64,000 nucleotides of DNA from an uncultured Sphingomonas sp. (GTDB taxonomy: Bacteria > Pseudomonadota > Alphaproteobacteria > Sphingomonadales > Sphingomonadaceae): the NCBI RefSeq assembly GCF_937871615.1, contig NZ_CALMPA010000020.1, positions 116,303 to 180,302 of the forward strand, given 5' to 3'. The notes below the pieces were generated by a model that was given only the letters and a program-made list of their open reading frames with translations, had not been told where the DNA came from and searched no databases. Shown here one piece after another: positions 26,346-34,989 of the stretch. The position numbers and the translations under genes are program-made. Each line of letters starts with the position of its first letter. Position 1 is the first letter of the stretch.

Positions 26346-27557
26346 TCAGGCGGCCTTCCGGCCCTGACGCCGCTGGTCCATCTCCGCTTGCGACGGCGCC
26401 TCGATGCGCTGCGGGGAATCCGCTGCCACCGCGCGGATTCGGGCGTCGGCGCGCAGCTTGCTCGTTCCCTGCGTGATGATCCGGTCGCCGGGCGAAAGCC
26501 CGCGCGTGACGACCCAGAATTCGCCCTGCGTGCGCGGCGCGACGATCGTTTTCTGGATCGCCTTGTCGCCGGGGCCGACCACCCAGACCGAGGCATTGCC
26601 CTTGGGATCGCGCGAAACGGCCGCCTGCGGGACGAGGATCGCGTTCGGATCAATCGCCTGATCGAAAACGGCGCGCACGAACATGCCCGGCAGCAGCATC
26701 CCGTCGGGATTGGGGAAGCGCGCGCGCAGCGTCACCGTGCCGGTGCTCGGGTCCACCACCGCTTCGGCGAATTCCACGCTGCCCCGCCGTGCATATTCCT
26801 CGCCATCCTCCAGCTTCAGCCGGACAGGCGCGCGCGTCGGGATCGCGCCGCCGGATGCAAGGCTGCGGCGCAACGAAAGGAGTGCTGAGGCCGATTGCTG
26901 GATGTCGACGTAGATCGGATCGAGTTGCTGGATGGTCGCCAGCGGATTCGCCTGGCTGGTGGTGACGAGCGCGCCAACGGTGAACAGCGATCGCCCGATC
27001 CTGCCGGAAATGGGCGCGGGGACGGTGGTGAAGCGCAGGTTGATCCGCGCGGTTTCCAGTTGCGCGCGGTTTTGCAGGATGGATGCCTGTGCCTGCCGCT
27101 GGGCGGCGAGCGCATCGGTGTAATCCTGCTTGCTCACCGCCTCGATTGCGGCGAGCGGGCGATAGCGTTCGGCTTTCGTTTTCGCCGCCGCCGCCGTGGC
27201 TTCCGCGCTGGCGAGATTGGCCGAGGCCTGATCCGCCGCCGCGCGATAAAGGCTGGAATCAATCTGATAGAGCGGCTCGCCCTGCTTGACGATCGAGCCT
27301 TCGGCGAAGAAGCGGCGCTGGATCACGCCCGCCACCTGAGGGCGCACTTCGGAACTCTGGAACGCCACCGTGCGGCCCGGCAATTCCACGGTGATCGGCA
27401 CGCTGCTGGTCCGCGCCACGACGTAGCCGACTTGCACCGGATTGCGCCCACCGTGATCCCGGTCAGCGCCAGCGTCCTTTCCTCCCGTCCCGCATCCCGC
27501 AATGAGCAGCGCGATCGAAATAATACTCGCCGTTCCGCCGATCGTCCTCGTGCGCAA
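26346..27557 (-). CDS. RND efflux periplasmic adaptor (membrane fusion protein) lipoprotein
   Basis: Bridges the pump and the outer-membrane channel. TTG 27557 is preferred as start because it gives a 22-residue lipoprotein signal with lipobox LIAGC. The alternative ATG at 27662 would put 35 extra residues in front of it and run through a dyad that looks regulatory. The mature part has a lipoyl/barrel-sandwich entry (VELPGRTVAFQSSEVRPQVAGVI), an alpha-helical hairpin (about 110-180), and the beta-barrel with GMFVRAVFDQ. The product is about 403 residues. It is the first gene of a three-gene efflux operon. Confidence 0.93.
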   Translation of the reverse strand: MRTRTIGGTASIISIALLIAGCGTGGKDAGADRDHGGRNPVQVGYVVARTSSVPITVELPGRTVAFQSSEVRPQVAGVIQRRFFAEGSIVKQGEPLYQIDSSLYRAAADQASANLASAEATAAAAKTKAERYRPLAAIEAVSKQDYTDALAAQRQAQASILQNRAQLETARINLRFTTVPAPISGRIGRSLFTVGALVTTSQANPLATIQQLDPIYVDIQQSASALLSLRRSLASGGAIPTRAPVRLKLEDGEEYARRGSVEFAEAVVDPSTGTVTLRARFPNPDGMLLPGMFVRAVFDQAIDPNAILVPQAAVSRDPKGNASVWVVGPGDKAIQKTIVAPRTQGEFWVVTRGLSPGDRIITQGTSKLRADARIRAVAADSPQRIEAPSQAEMDQRRQGRKAA

Positions 27558-27618
27558 AATCCTGATCCTGCCGAAGGTGGAACACAGCCGCGGCCTGAGA
27601 AAGATTCCCCCGCCCCGT

Positions 27619-27645
27619 TTCGACCCGTTCGATAGCGGGGTCGAA
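27619..27645 (-). promoter_or_regulatory. Dyad operator candidate upstream of the efflux operon
   Basis: TTCGACCC (27619-27626) and GGGTCGAA (27638-27645) are perfect 8-bp inverted arms with an 11-bp spacer, 62-88 bp before the TTG start of the adaptor gene. The size suits a TetR- or MarR-type repressor. No regulator gene adjoins the operon. Confidence 0.35.
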
Positions 27646-27698
27646 TAAAAACTTGAAGTCATCCGTGAACGAAAAATGCGTTTGACGGCATAGTTATT

Positions 27699-28472
27699 TC
27701 ATTGACGGATAAAATTGCCCGGACGCCGCTCCGCCACCGCCTTGATGCCTTCGTGGAAATCGGCGGTTGCCATCAGCCGATCCTGTTCGGCGCGTTCGTG
27801 CTGGGTCTGTCGCTCCACGGCGGCGGCGAGATCGCCGCGCAGCGTCGCGCGGGTCGCTTCCACGCCGAGCGGGGCCGCCAACGCGATTTCCCCGGCGAGC
27901 GCGCGTGCTGCATCGCGTAGTCGCTCGGCGGGAACCACTTCGTCAACCAGGCCGTAGCCCAGCGCCTCCTGCGCTTTCACCCGCCGCCCGGTCAGCAGCA
28001 TCAGCGATGCCTTCTGCACGCCGATCACCCGCGGCAGGGTGTGCGAAATGCCGAAGCCCGCATGAAAGCCAAGGTTGACGAAATTCGCCGAGAAGCGGGC
28101 TTCCGGCGAGGCGACGCGGAAATCGGCCACCAGCGCCAGCCCAAGCCCGGCGCCGACTGCCGCGCCCTGGATCGCCGCGACGATCGGCTTGCGCGTCGCG
28201 AACAGGCGCACGGCATTGCGATAGAGGATCGGGGTTTCCGCTTCGCCGGTGTTGGTTGTCAGCGGCTTGTCGCCCGACAGGTCCGCGCCGCCGCAAAAGA
28301 CCCGTCCGCCGGTCGCCAGCACGATCGCGCGGCAGCGGTCGTCGCGGTCCAACTCCTCGAATATGTCGGCGAGCGCCCCGATCAGCGCGGCGTTGACGTG
28401 ATTGTGGGGAGGGCGATCAATCACCACGGTCGCGACATGGCTCTCCAGCGACACCTCGATATGCTTTTTCAT
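27699..28472 (-). CDS. Crotonase-fold protein (enoyl-CoA hydratase/isomerase family)
   Basis: The 257 residues show the crotonase fold: VVIDRPPHNHVN, the oxyanion-hole segments GGRVFCGGADLSG and IQGAAVGAGLGLALVADFRV, and the C-terminal helix after LMLLTGRRVKAQEALGYGLVDEV. Aligning by eye with rat mitochondrial enoyl-CoA hydratase, the two catalytic glutamates (Glu144, Glu164) correspond to Gly111 and Phe131. Classical hydration is therefore doubtful. Other superfamily reactions on acyl-CoA (isomerisation, dehydration or thioester hydrolysis with different residues) remain possible. It lies upstream of the efflux operon on the same strand with a 141-bp gap, so probably not co-regulated. Confidence 0.85.
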   Translation of the reverse strand: MKKHIEVSLESHVATVVIDRPPHNHVNAALIGALADIFEELDRDDRCRAIVLATGGRVFCGGADLSGDKPLTTNTGEAETPILYRNAVRLFATRKPIVAAIQGAAVGAGLGLALVADFRVASPEARFSANFVNLGFHAGFGISHTLPRVIGVQKASLMLLTGRRVKAQEALGYGLVDEVVPAERLRDAARALAGEIALAAPLGVEATRATLRGDLAAAVERQTQHERAEQDRLMATADFHEGIKAVAERRPGNFIRQ

Positions 28473-28585
28473 GCGATCCTTCCGCCTGGCCGGGTGGCGG
28501 GCGTTTCATCGCCGCGTTCGCGGGTGAAAGACAAGCCCCCAACGCGGGTGCGCGGATGAAACTGATTGGAAAACGGCGCGTTGCC

Positions 28586-28630
28586 CTTGTTCGGGGAAAT
28601 CATTGAATTCTATTGTGCGCCCCGAACGAG
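28586..28630 (+). promoter_or_regulatory. Promoter-flanking inverted repeat upstream of tamA
   Basis: CTTGTTCGGGG (28586-28596) and CCCCGAACGAG (28620-28630) form an inverted repeat with 10 of 11 pairs. A possible promoter, TTGTTC (28587-28592) with N18 to TATTGT (28611-28616), lies inside it. The right arm ends just before the tamA ribosome-binding site. Confidence 0.25.
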
Positions 28631-28642
28631 AAGGGGGCGTGC

Positions 28643-30703
28643 GTGAGTTTTGCGGTTGGACGGGTTCGCTGGGCAGCCGCCGTATTGCTCGTTGCGACAT
28701 CGTCGCTGGCGCACGCTCAATCCACGCAATCCGGCGCGCCGGGCGATGCGTGGATCGTGCCGGACGCGGAGTTCGACAAGGCGCTGCCGCCGCTTTCGGG
28801 GGATTTGAACGCGCCGCTGGAGGCGATGCCGGCGGCTGAGCAACCCGCGCCGACCGGCACCTTGCCGCCCCCCGCGCCGGACGACGCGCAACTCGCTCAG
28901 CCGCTGCCGCCGATCACTACGTTCGAAAGCACCCCGCTGGAAACTACGGTTGATGTAAAGGATAAGGCAGCGCCGACGATCCGTTACGAAACGGTCGTTC
29001 GCGGGCTGGATGCGATCGGCCTCGCCGATCAGTTCAATGCGCTCTCATCGCTGAAGAAGGACGGCGGCAAGGCGGCAAACGCGATCCAGATCGCCGCCCG
29101 CGCGCGTGAGGACGAGGCGCTCGCGGTGCGGCTGATGAAGTCGCTCGGCTATTATGACGGCGCGGCGCATTCGGCGATCGAGCGGCCCACCGCGCAGGAC
29201 GCGGCCACGCGCGCCATCATCACCGCCGTGCCGGGCAAGCTCTATCGGCTCGGCGCGATCAATGTCGTGGCGCCGCCCACCATCCCGCCGGGGCTGGCGC
29301 GCGAGCAACTGCCGCTCAAGCCGGGTGATCCGATCGAGGCCGCGCGGATCGAGGCGGCGGAGGCCAATGTCAGCCTCGTCCTGCCCCAGCGCGGCTATCC
29401 CTTCGCCAAGGTCGGCGATCGCGATATCCTGCTCGACGAGCAGACGCTGACCGGGGATTATACCCTGCCGGTGGAAACCGGGCCGCGCGGTTCCTTCGGG
29501 AAGCTGCGCACCAGGGGGCGCCCGGTGTTCGCGCTTAGGCATCTGAATGTTTTCCCGCGCTTCAGGCCCGGCGATCTGTATGACGCGCGCAAGGTGGACG
29601 ATCTGCGGCACGCGCTCACCGCCACCGGCCTGTTCAATTCGGTCTCGGTCGAGCCGGTCGCGACCGGGGAGCCGGGGCCTGACGGGACGGAACTGGTCGA
29701 TCTCGTCGTCAATCAGCGCAAGGGCAAAACCCGCAGCATCGCCGCGCAGGCGGGCTATGATACCGGCGAGGGGATCAAGCTCGAAGGTGCCTGGACCAGC
29801 CGTGACATGTTCCCGCCGGAGGGCGCGCTGATCGCGAGCGCCACGGCGGGAACGCAACAACAGGGAGCATCCGCCACATTCCGCCGCGCCAATGCCGGGA
29901 AGCGGGATCGCACCTTCTCGATCATCGCATCGGCCAATCACCAGAATTACGATGCGTTCAACGCGATCACCGGCACGCTGGCGGTGCGTTTCAGCTATGA
30001 TTCAACGCCGCTTTGGCAGAAGAAATTCACCTATGCCTATGGCGTGGAACTCACCGGCACGAATGAAAGCGTCTATGATTTCGCGCGTGTGGAGCGGGTG
30101 CGGCGCACCTATGGCATCGTCGCACTGCCGGCGCAGGCGCAATGGGATACATCGGACAATCTGCTCAATCCCACGCGCGGCTATCGGCTGAAACTAAATC
30201 TCAGCCCGGAAACGTCGGTGCGCGGCTCGATTGATCCCTATGTCCGCGCGATGCTGGAGGGGACGTTTTATTATCTGGTATCGGAAAACCTGGTGATCGC
30301 CGGGCGCGCGCGGGCCGGCTCGATCATCGGGATTTCGCGCGACGATCTCGCGCCGTCGCGGCGTTATTATGGCGGGGGTGGCGGATCGGTGCGCGGCTTT
30401 GGCTATCAGCGACTCGGCCCGCTCGATCCGCAAGGCAATCCGGTCGGCGGGCGCAGCATCAACGAATTCGCGCTGGAGGCGCGGTATCGCTTCGGCGATT
30501 TCGGGATCGTGCCGTTCATTGATGCCGGCAACGCCTATGAAAGCGTGCTGCCCAAGGGCGGCGATTTGCGTTTCGGCGCCGGCATCGGCGGTCGTTTCTA
30601 CACCAATTTCGGGCCGATGCGGGTGGACATCGCGACGCCGCTGAACCCGCGCAAGGGCGATAGCCGCATTGCGCTCTATATCTCGATCGGGCAGGCGTTC
30701 TGA
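28643..30703 (+). CDS. tamA: Translocation and assembly module outer-membrane protein TamA
   Basis: Omp85-family barrel that, with TamB, helps deliver proteins or lipids to the outer membrane. GTG 28643 is chosen because AGGGGG stands 5 nt upstream and it begins a good signal peptide ending AHAQ; a TTG at 28613 would add ten unlikely residues. A Pro-rich spacer is followed by three POTRA-like domains (about 110-360) and a 16-strand barrel. The lid motif GGGGSVRGFGYQRLGP is near residue 580, and the protein ends YISIGQAF with the terminal Phe. It overlaps tamB by 1 bp. Confidence 0.93.
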   Translation: MSFAVGRVRWAAAVLLVATSSLAHAQSTQSGAPGDAWIVPDAEFDKALPPLSGDLNAPLEAMPAAEQPAPTGTLPPPAPDDAQLAQPLPPITTFESTPLETTVDVKDKAAPTIRYETVVRGLDAIGLADQFNALSSLKKDGGKAANAIQIAARAREDEALAVRLMKSLGYYDGAAHSAIERPTAQDAATRAIITAVPGKLYRLGAINVVAPPTIPPGLAREQLPLKPGDPIEAARIEAAEANVSLVLPQRGYPFAKVGDRDILLDEQTLTGDYTLPVETGPRGSFGKLRTRGRPVFALRHLNVFPRFRPGDLYDARKVDDLRHALTATGLFNSVSVEPVATGEPGPDGTELVDLVVNQRKGKTRSIAAQAGYDTGEGIKLEGAWTSRDMFPPEGALIASATAGTQQQGASATFRRANAGKRDRTFSIIASANHQNYDAFNAITGTLAVRFSYDSTPLWQKKFTYAYGVELTGTNESVYDFARVERVRRTYGIVALPAQAQWDTSDNLLNPTRGYRLKLNLSPETSVRGSIDPYVRAMLEGTFYYLVSENLVIAGRARAGSIIGISRDDLAPSRRYYGGGGGSVRGFGYQRLGPLDPQGNPVGGRSINEFALEARYRFGDFGIVPFIDAGNAYESVLPKGGDLRFGAGIGGRFYTNFGPMRVDIATPLNPRKGDSRIALYISIGQAF

Positions 30704-33700
30704 TGGCCGATGAGGCACCTGTCGCGGTGGAGCCGCGCGCGGTGACGCCCCCGTTGTGGCAGCGCATCGCGAAGCGGATCGGCGGCGCGATCGCCGCGCT
30801 GCTGCTGCTTGTTCTGGCGGTGGTGTTCGGGATCAACACCGATCCGGGGCGCCGCTTCGTCGCCGATCAACTGGGCAATTACAGGACGGCGGCTGGCCTC
30901 AATATCCGCGTCGGGAGGATCGACGGATCGCTCTACGGTCGGATGACGCTTTCCGATGTTCGGGTCAGCGATCCCAGGGGCGTGTTCCTCACTTCCCCGC
31001 GCATCGACGTGGACTGGCGCCCGTTCGCGTTCATCAACAACCATGTCGACGTGCGGAGCCTTGAGAGCGCACTCGTCACGCTGGCGCGCAATCCCCAGTT
31101 CATTCCGCAGCCGAGCGAGCCCAACGCGCCGTTCCTGCCCGATCTGAATATTGATATCGGGCAACTTCGCGTCGATCGCTTCGTGATGGAGCCGCCGGTT
31201 GCCGGCGCGCGCCATGTCGGGCGCATCACCGGCGCGGCCCATATCGCGGATCGGCGCGCGACGCTTGATGTCGATGCGGTTGCGTTGCGCGGGCCGGGTA
31301 TCGCAGGCGGCGATACGCTGCGGCTGCGGCTGGATGCGGTGCCGGATGATGACAAGCTCGATCTGGATGCGAAGCTGGTTGCGCCGGTGGGCGGGCTGGT
31401 TTCGTCGCTGGCGGGTACGAAGGCGCCGCTGACCGTGACGATCGGCGGCAAGGGAAGCTGGAAATCATGGTCGGGCAAGGCACTCGCCACGCTCGGCGGT
31501 GGTCGGTTCGCTGATCTGGGCGTCACGGCGCACGATGGCCGTATCGCGGTTCGCGGCTTCGCCCGGCCCGGCCTCTATCTGGAAGGCCCGGTCGCGCGGC
31601 TGACGGCGCCCCGGCTCGACGTGGCGATTGATACCACGCTTGCGCAGCGCAGGGCCGACACGCGGGTCAAGCTCAAATCCGATGCTCTGGCGGTGGACGC
31701 GGGCGGCATCCTTGATCTGGCGGGCAATCGCTTCGGCAATTTCGCGGTGGATGCACAATTGCTCGCGCCGGGCGCGATCGCCCCCAATGTGCGGGGAAGG
31801 AACGTGCTCGCGCGGGTTGTTCTCAACGGCCCGTTCGCCCGGCCCGAGGTGGATTACAAGATCAGCGCCACCGCGCTCGGCTTTGGCGAAACCATCGTCG
31901 AAAATCTCTACGCCGAAGGGCGCGCGCGCGTGAATGCGGATCGCATTCTGGTGCCAATACATGCGCGGGCGAGGCGGGTGATCGGGCTGAATGCGGCGAT
32001 CGGCGGGTTGACCGGCAATGTGCGGATCGACGGCGATTTCGCGATCACCATGCCCTCGTTCATGTCGGACAATCTGCGCATCCGATCGGACAATGTTGAT
32101 GCCACCGCGATCATCGCCGCGAACATCAAGACGGGGCGCTACACCGGCGCGCTCAAAGGCCGGATCAACAACTATCGCATCGAGAGCATCGGCATCGTCA
32201 ACCTGACGACGGACGCGAAGCTCGTGCCGGCGGCGCGTGGCGGCTTCGGTATCACCGGCAAGGTGGTCGCGCAGACGCGCGAGATTTTCAATGCCGGCGC
32301 GCGCGGATTCCTGGGTGGAAACGCCGTCATGCGCGCCGATATCGGCTATTCGCCCGATGGCCTTGTCACCTTCGCCAATCTACGGCTCAACGCGCCGCAA
32401 TTCCGCGTCACGCGGGGCGAGGGGCGTTACGCGCTTGGGAGCGGAAAGCTCGCGGCCTCCATTGATGCCAGTTCGGCGCAATATGGTCCGCTGTTCGCAC
32501 GCGTGAGCGGCAGCGCGAGCGATCCGGTGCTGCTGTTGCGCGCGCCGAGGCCGGGTCTAGGCGTTGGGCTGGTGAATCTCGATGCGCGCATCGTAGGGAA
32601 GGGCGGCGCCTATGCCGTTACCGCGACGGGCGGGACGACTTATGGGCCGTTCAACGCCGATGTGGTGGCGCATGTCGGCAAGCAATTGGTGGTCGATGTC
32701 CGCAAGATGCTGTTCGCTGGTGTGGGCTTCGGCGGCCGCCTCGTGCAGACCGCAGCGGGGCCGTTCGCCGGGCAGCTCCGGTTTGCCGGCTCGGGGCTGT
32801 CGGGAACCGCGCTGCTTGGCGCGGAGGGCAAATATCAGCGTGCAGACCTCACCGTCCGCGCCGATGCGGCGAAAATCCCCGGCGCGGTGGATTTCACGAT
32901 CGGGCGTGCGCTCATCGCCGCGAATATCGTTCTGTACGATCAGCCGAAGGTGGTGGCTGACGCGCAGGTGGCGGATATGCGCTATGGCCCCACGGTGATT
33001 GATGCCGCGCGGGTGAAGGTCGATTATGCCGGCGGCAAGGGCATTGCGCAGGCGCTGTTGACCGGATCGAGCGGCGTTCCGTTCCGCATCGCCGCCAACG
33101 CGCGGCTCGCGCCCGGCGATTATCTGGTTGCACTTGCCGGTCAGGCGAACGGGATCGGCTTCAAAACCGGGAACCCGGCGCATATCATCGCCGCGCACGG
33201 CGGCTACCGCCTCGAACCGACTCTGATCGTGTTCGACAAGGGGCGGGCGAGGATCGCGGGCAGCTATGGCGACAGATTGGTCGCGCAGGCGCGGCTCGAC
33301 AGCCTCGATCTGTCGATCCTCAACGCCTTCGTTCCTGATGCTGGGATCGGCGGGCGGGCGACGGGCAGCCTGGATTTCACGCAGGCTGGTGCCGGGGCCT
33401 TCCCAGAGGCGGACGCGCGGATAACGATCAGCGGCTTCACCCGTTCAAGCCTGGCTGCGGTTTCGGAGCCGGTCGATATGGATTTTTCGGCGCGGCTGAT
33501 GGGTGAGGGCGGCGAGGCGCGCGCGCTGGTGAAGCGCGACAGCGTCGCCGTCGGGCGGATGGTCGCCACCTTGCGGCCGATCCCGCCGGGCGAGGGGACG
33601 TGGCTGACGCGCCTGTCGCAGGCGCCGCTGGGTGGTGGCATTCGCTATAACGGGCCGGCCGGGGTGTTGTTCAGCTTCGTGGGCCTTGCAAACCAGCAGC

Positions 33701-34920
33701 TTTCCGGCCCGATCGCGATCGCTGCCGATTTCGGCGGGCGGCTTGCGGCGCCCCAACTCAACGGTCTGGTGCGGGCGGATAGCCTCACCTACGAGAATGG
33801 CGCCTATGGCACGCGGTTGACGCAGATGCGGCTGCGCGCGCGGTTCACCGCGGATCGGCTCGAACTGGATTCGTTGCATGCACAGGCGGGCGAGGGCACG
33901 GTTGAGGCAAAGGGCTTTGTTAGTCTGTCCGCCGAGCAGAACTATCCGATGAATGTCTCCGCGACGCTCGCCAATGCGAGTCTCGCGAAATCGGATGCGC
34001 TGGGCGCCGCCGCGAGTGGGACGATCACCCTCACCAACGGGCCGGGTGGCGGTCAGATCAAGGGCAATCTAACGATCCCCAACGCGCGCTACGAAATCAT
34101 CCGCGAAGGCGCAGCGGAGGTGCCTGAATTGACCGGGGTGCGCCGCAAGCGCGACATTCGCATCGCGAAGCCGACAGACCGCCCGCCTGCCGCCGCGCCG
34201 GCAGGGCTGTTCAAACTCAACGTACGCATCCGTGCGGACAATCAGTTGTTCGTATCCGGGATGGGGCTGGAGAGCGAATGGCAGATGGACCTCCGCATCG
34301 GCGGCACGTCGAGAGCGCCTGTGGTGACCGGCGGGCTCGATTTGATCCGTGGCACATATTCTTTCGCGGGCACCCGCTTCGACGTTACGCGCGGGCGCAT
34401 CCGTTTCAGCGGCGGCGCGCTGACCGATCCCGATATCGACATTCAGGCGACGACGACCAAGGATAGCACGACGTTCAATATCAATATCGCCGGCACCGGA
34501 CAGAAACCGCAGATCGCCTTCACCTCCACGCCGCAATTGCCGCAGGACGAAGTGCTCAGTCGATTGCTGTTCGGCACCAATCCGGAAAATCTTTCGGCGA
34601 CGGAGGCGATCCAGCTTGCCGCCGCGCTCAATTCGCTGCGCGGTTCGGGGGGCGGGATCAACCCGTTGGGTAAATTGCGCTCCGCAACCGGCTTTGATCG
34701 CCTGCGCGTACTCGGCGCGGATGAGGCAAGCGGGCGCGGCACGGCGTTGGCGGCGGGCAAGTATCTGACGAACAACATCTATGTTGAAATCGTCACTGAT
34801 GCGCGTGGCTTCACGGCGACGCAGCTTACCATCGCGCTCACCAAATCGCTGAGCGTTCTGACGCAAGCGGGCTCGTTCGGCGGCTCGAACGCGACGTTGC
34901 GTTACTCCAGGGATTACTGA
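30703..34920 (+). CDS. tamB: Translocation and assembly module protein TamB (AsmA-like bridge protein)
   Basis: Very long beta-taco/groove protein (1405 residues) anchored in the inner membrane by one N-terminal helix (AIAALLLLVLAVVFGI, about residues 28-43) and spanning the periplasm to TamA. The body is repetitive beta-rich sequence with many GNVRIDG-like turns. The C-terminal DUF490 domain shows TRGRIRFSGGALTDPDIDIQ and ends ATLRYSRDY. The ATG overlaps the tamA stop (TGATG). By homology with other AsmA-like proteins it may also carry phospholipid between membranes. Confidence 0.95.
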   Translation: MADEAPVAVEPRAVTPPLWQRIAKRIGGAIAALLLLVLAVVFGINTDPGRRFVADQLGNYRTAAGLNIRVGRIDGSLYGRMTLSDVRVSDPRGVFLTSPRIDVDWRPFAFINNHVDVRSLESALVTLARNPQFIPQPSEPNAPFLPDLNIDIGQLRVDRFVMEPPVAGARHVGRITGAAHIADRRATLDVDAVALRGPGIAGGDTLRLRLDAVPDDDKLDLDAKLVAPVGGLVSSLAGTKAPLTVTIGGKGSWKSWSGKALATLGGGRFADLGVTAHDGRIAVRGFARPGLYLEGPVARLTAPRLDVAIDTTLAQRRADTRVKLKSDALAVDAGGILDLAGNRFGNFAVDAQLLAPGAIAPNVRGRNVLARVVLNGPFARPEVDYKISATALGFGETIVENLYAEGRARVNADRILVPIHARARRVIGLNAAIGGLTGNVRIDGDFAITMPSFMSDNLRIRSDNVDATAIIAANIKTGRYTGALKGRINNYRIESIGIVNLTTDAKLVPAARGGFGITGKVVAQTREIFNAGARGFLGGNAVMRADIGYSPDGLVTFANLRLNAPQFRVTRGEGRYALGSGKLAASIDASSAQYGPLFARVSGSASDPVLLLRAPRPGLGVGLVNLDARIVGKGGAYAVTATGGTTYGPFNADVVAHVGKQLVVDVRKMLFAGVGFGGRLVQTAAGPFAGQLRFAGSGLSGTALLGAEGKYQRADLTVRADAAKIPGAVDFTIGRALIAANIVLYDQPKVVADAQVADMRYGPTVIDAARVKVDYAGGKGIAQALLTGSSGVPFRIAANARLAPGDYLVALAGQANGIGFKTGNPAHIIAAHGGYRLEPTLIVFDKGRARIAGSYGDRLVAQARLDSLDLSILNAFVPDAGIGGRATGSLDFTQAGAGAFPEADARITISGFTRSSLAAVSEPVDMDFSARLMGEGGEARALVKRDSVAVGRMVATLRPIPPGEGTWLTRLSQAPLGGGIRYNGPAGVLFSFVGLANQQLSGPIAIAADFGGRLAAPQLNGLVRADSLTYENGAYGTRLTQMRLRARFTADRLELDSLHAQAGEGTVEAKGFVSLSAEQNYPMNVSATLANASLAKSDALGAAASGTITLTNGPGGGQIKGNLTIPNARYEIIREGAAEVPELTGVRRKRDIRIAKPTDRPPAAAPAGLFKLNVRIRADNQLFVSGMGLESEWQMDLRIGGTSRAPVVTGGLDLIRGTYSFAGTRFDVTRGRIRFSGGALTDPDIDIQATTTKDSTTFNINIAGTGQKPQIAFTSTPQLPQDEVLSRLLFGTNPENLSATEAIQLAAALNSLRGSGGGINPLGKLRSATGFDRLRVLGADEASGRGTALAAGKYLTNNIYVEIVTDARGFTATQLTIALTKSLSVLTQAGSFGGSNATLRYSRDY

Positions 34921-34989
34921 CAAACCTGTAAACAGGTCTTCCACAATGCGCTGGAATCGAATATTCGGTATTGTGAGAGAGGATCCTGC

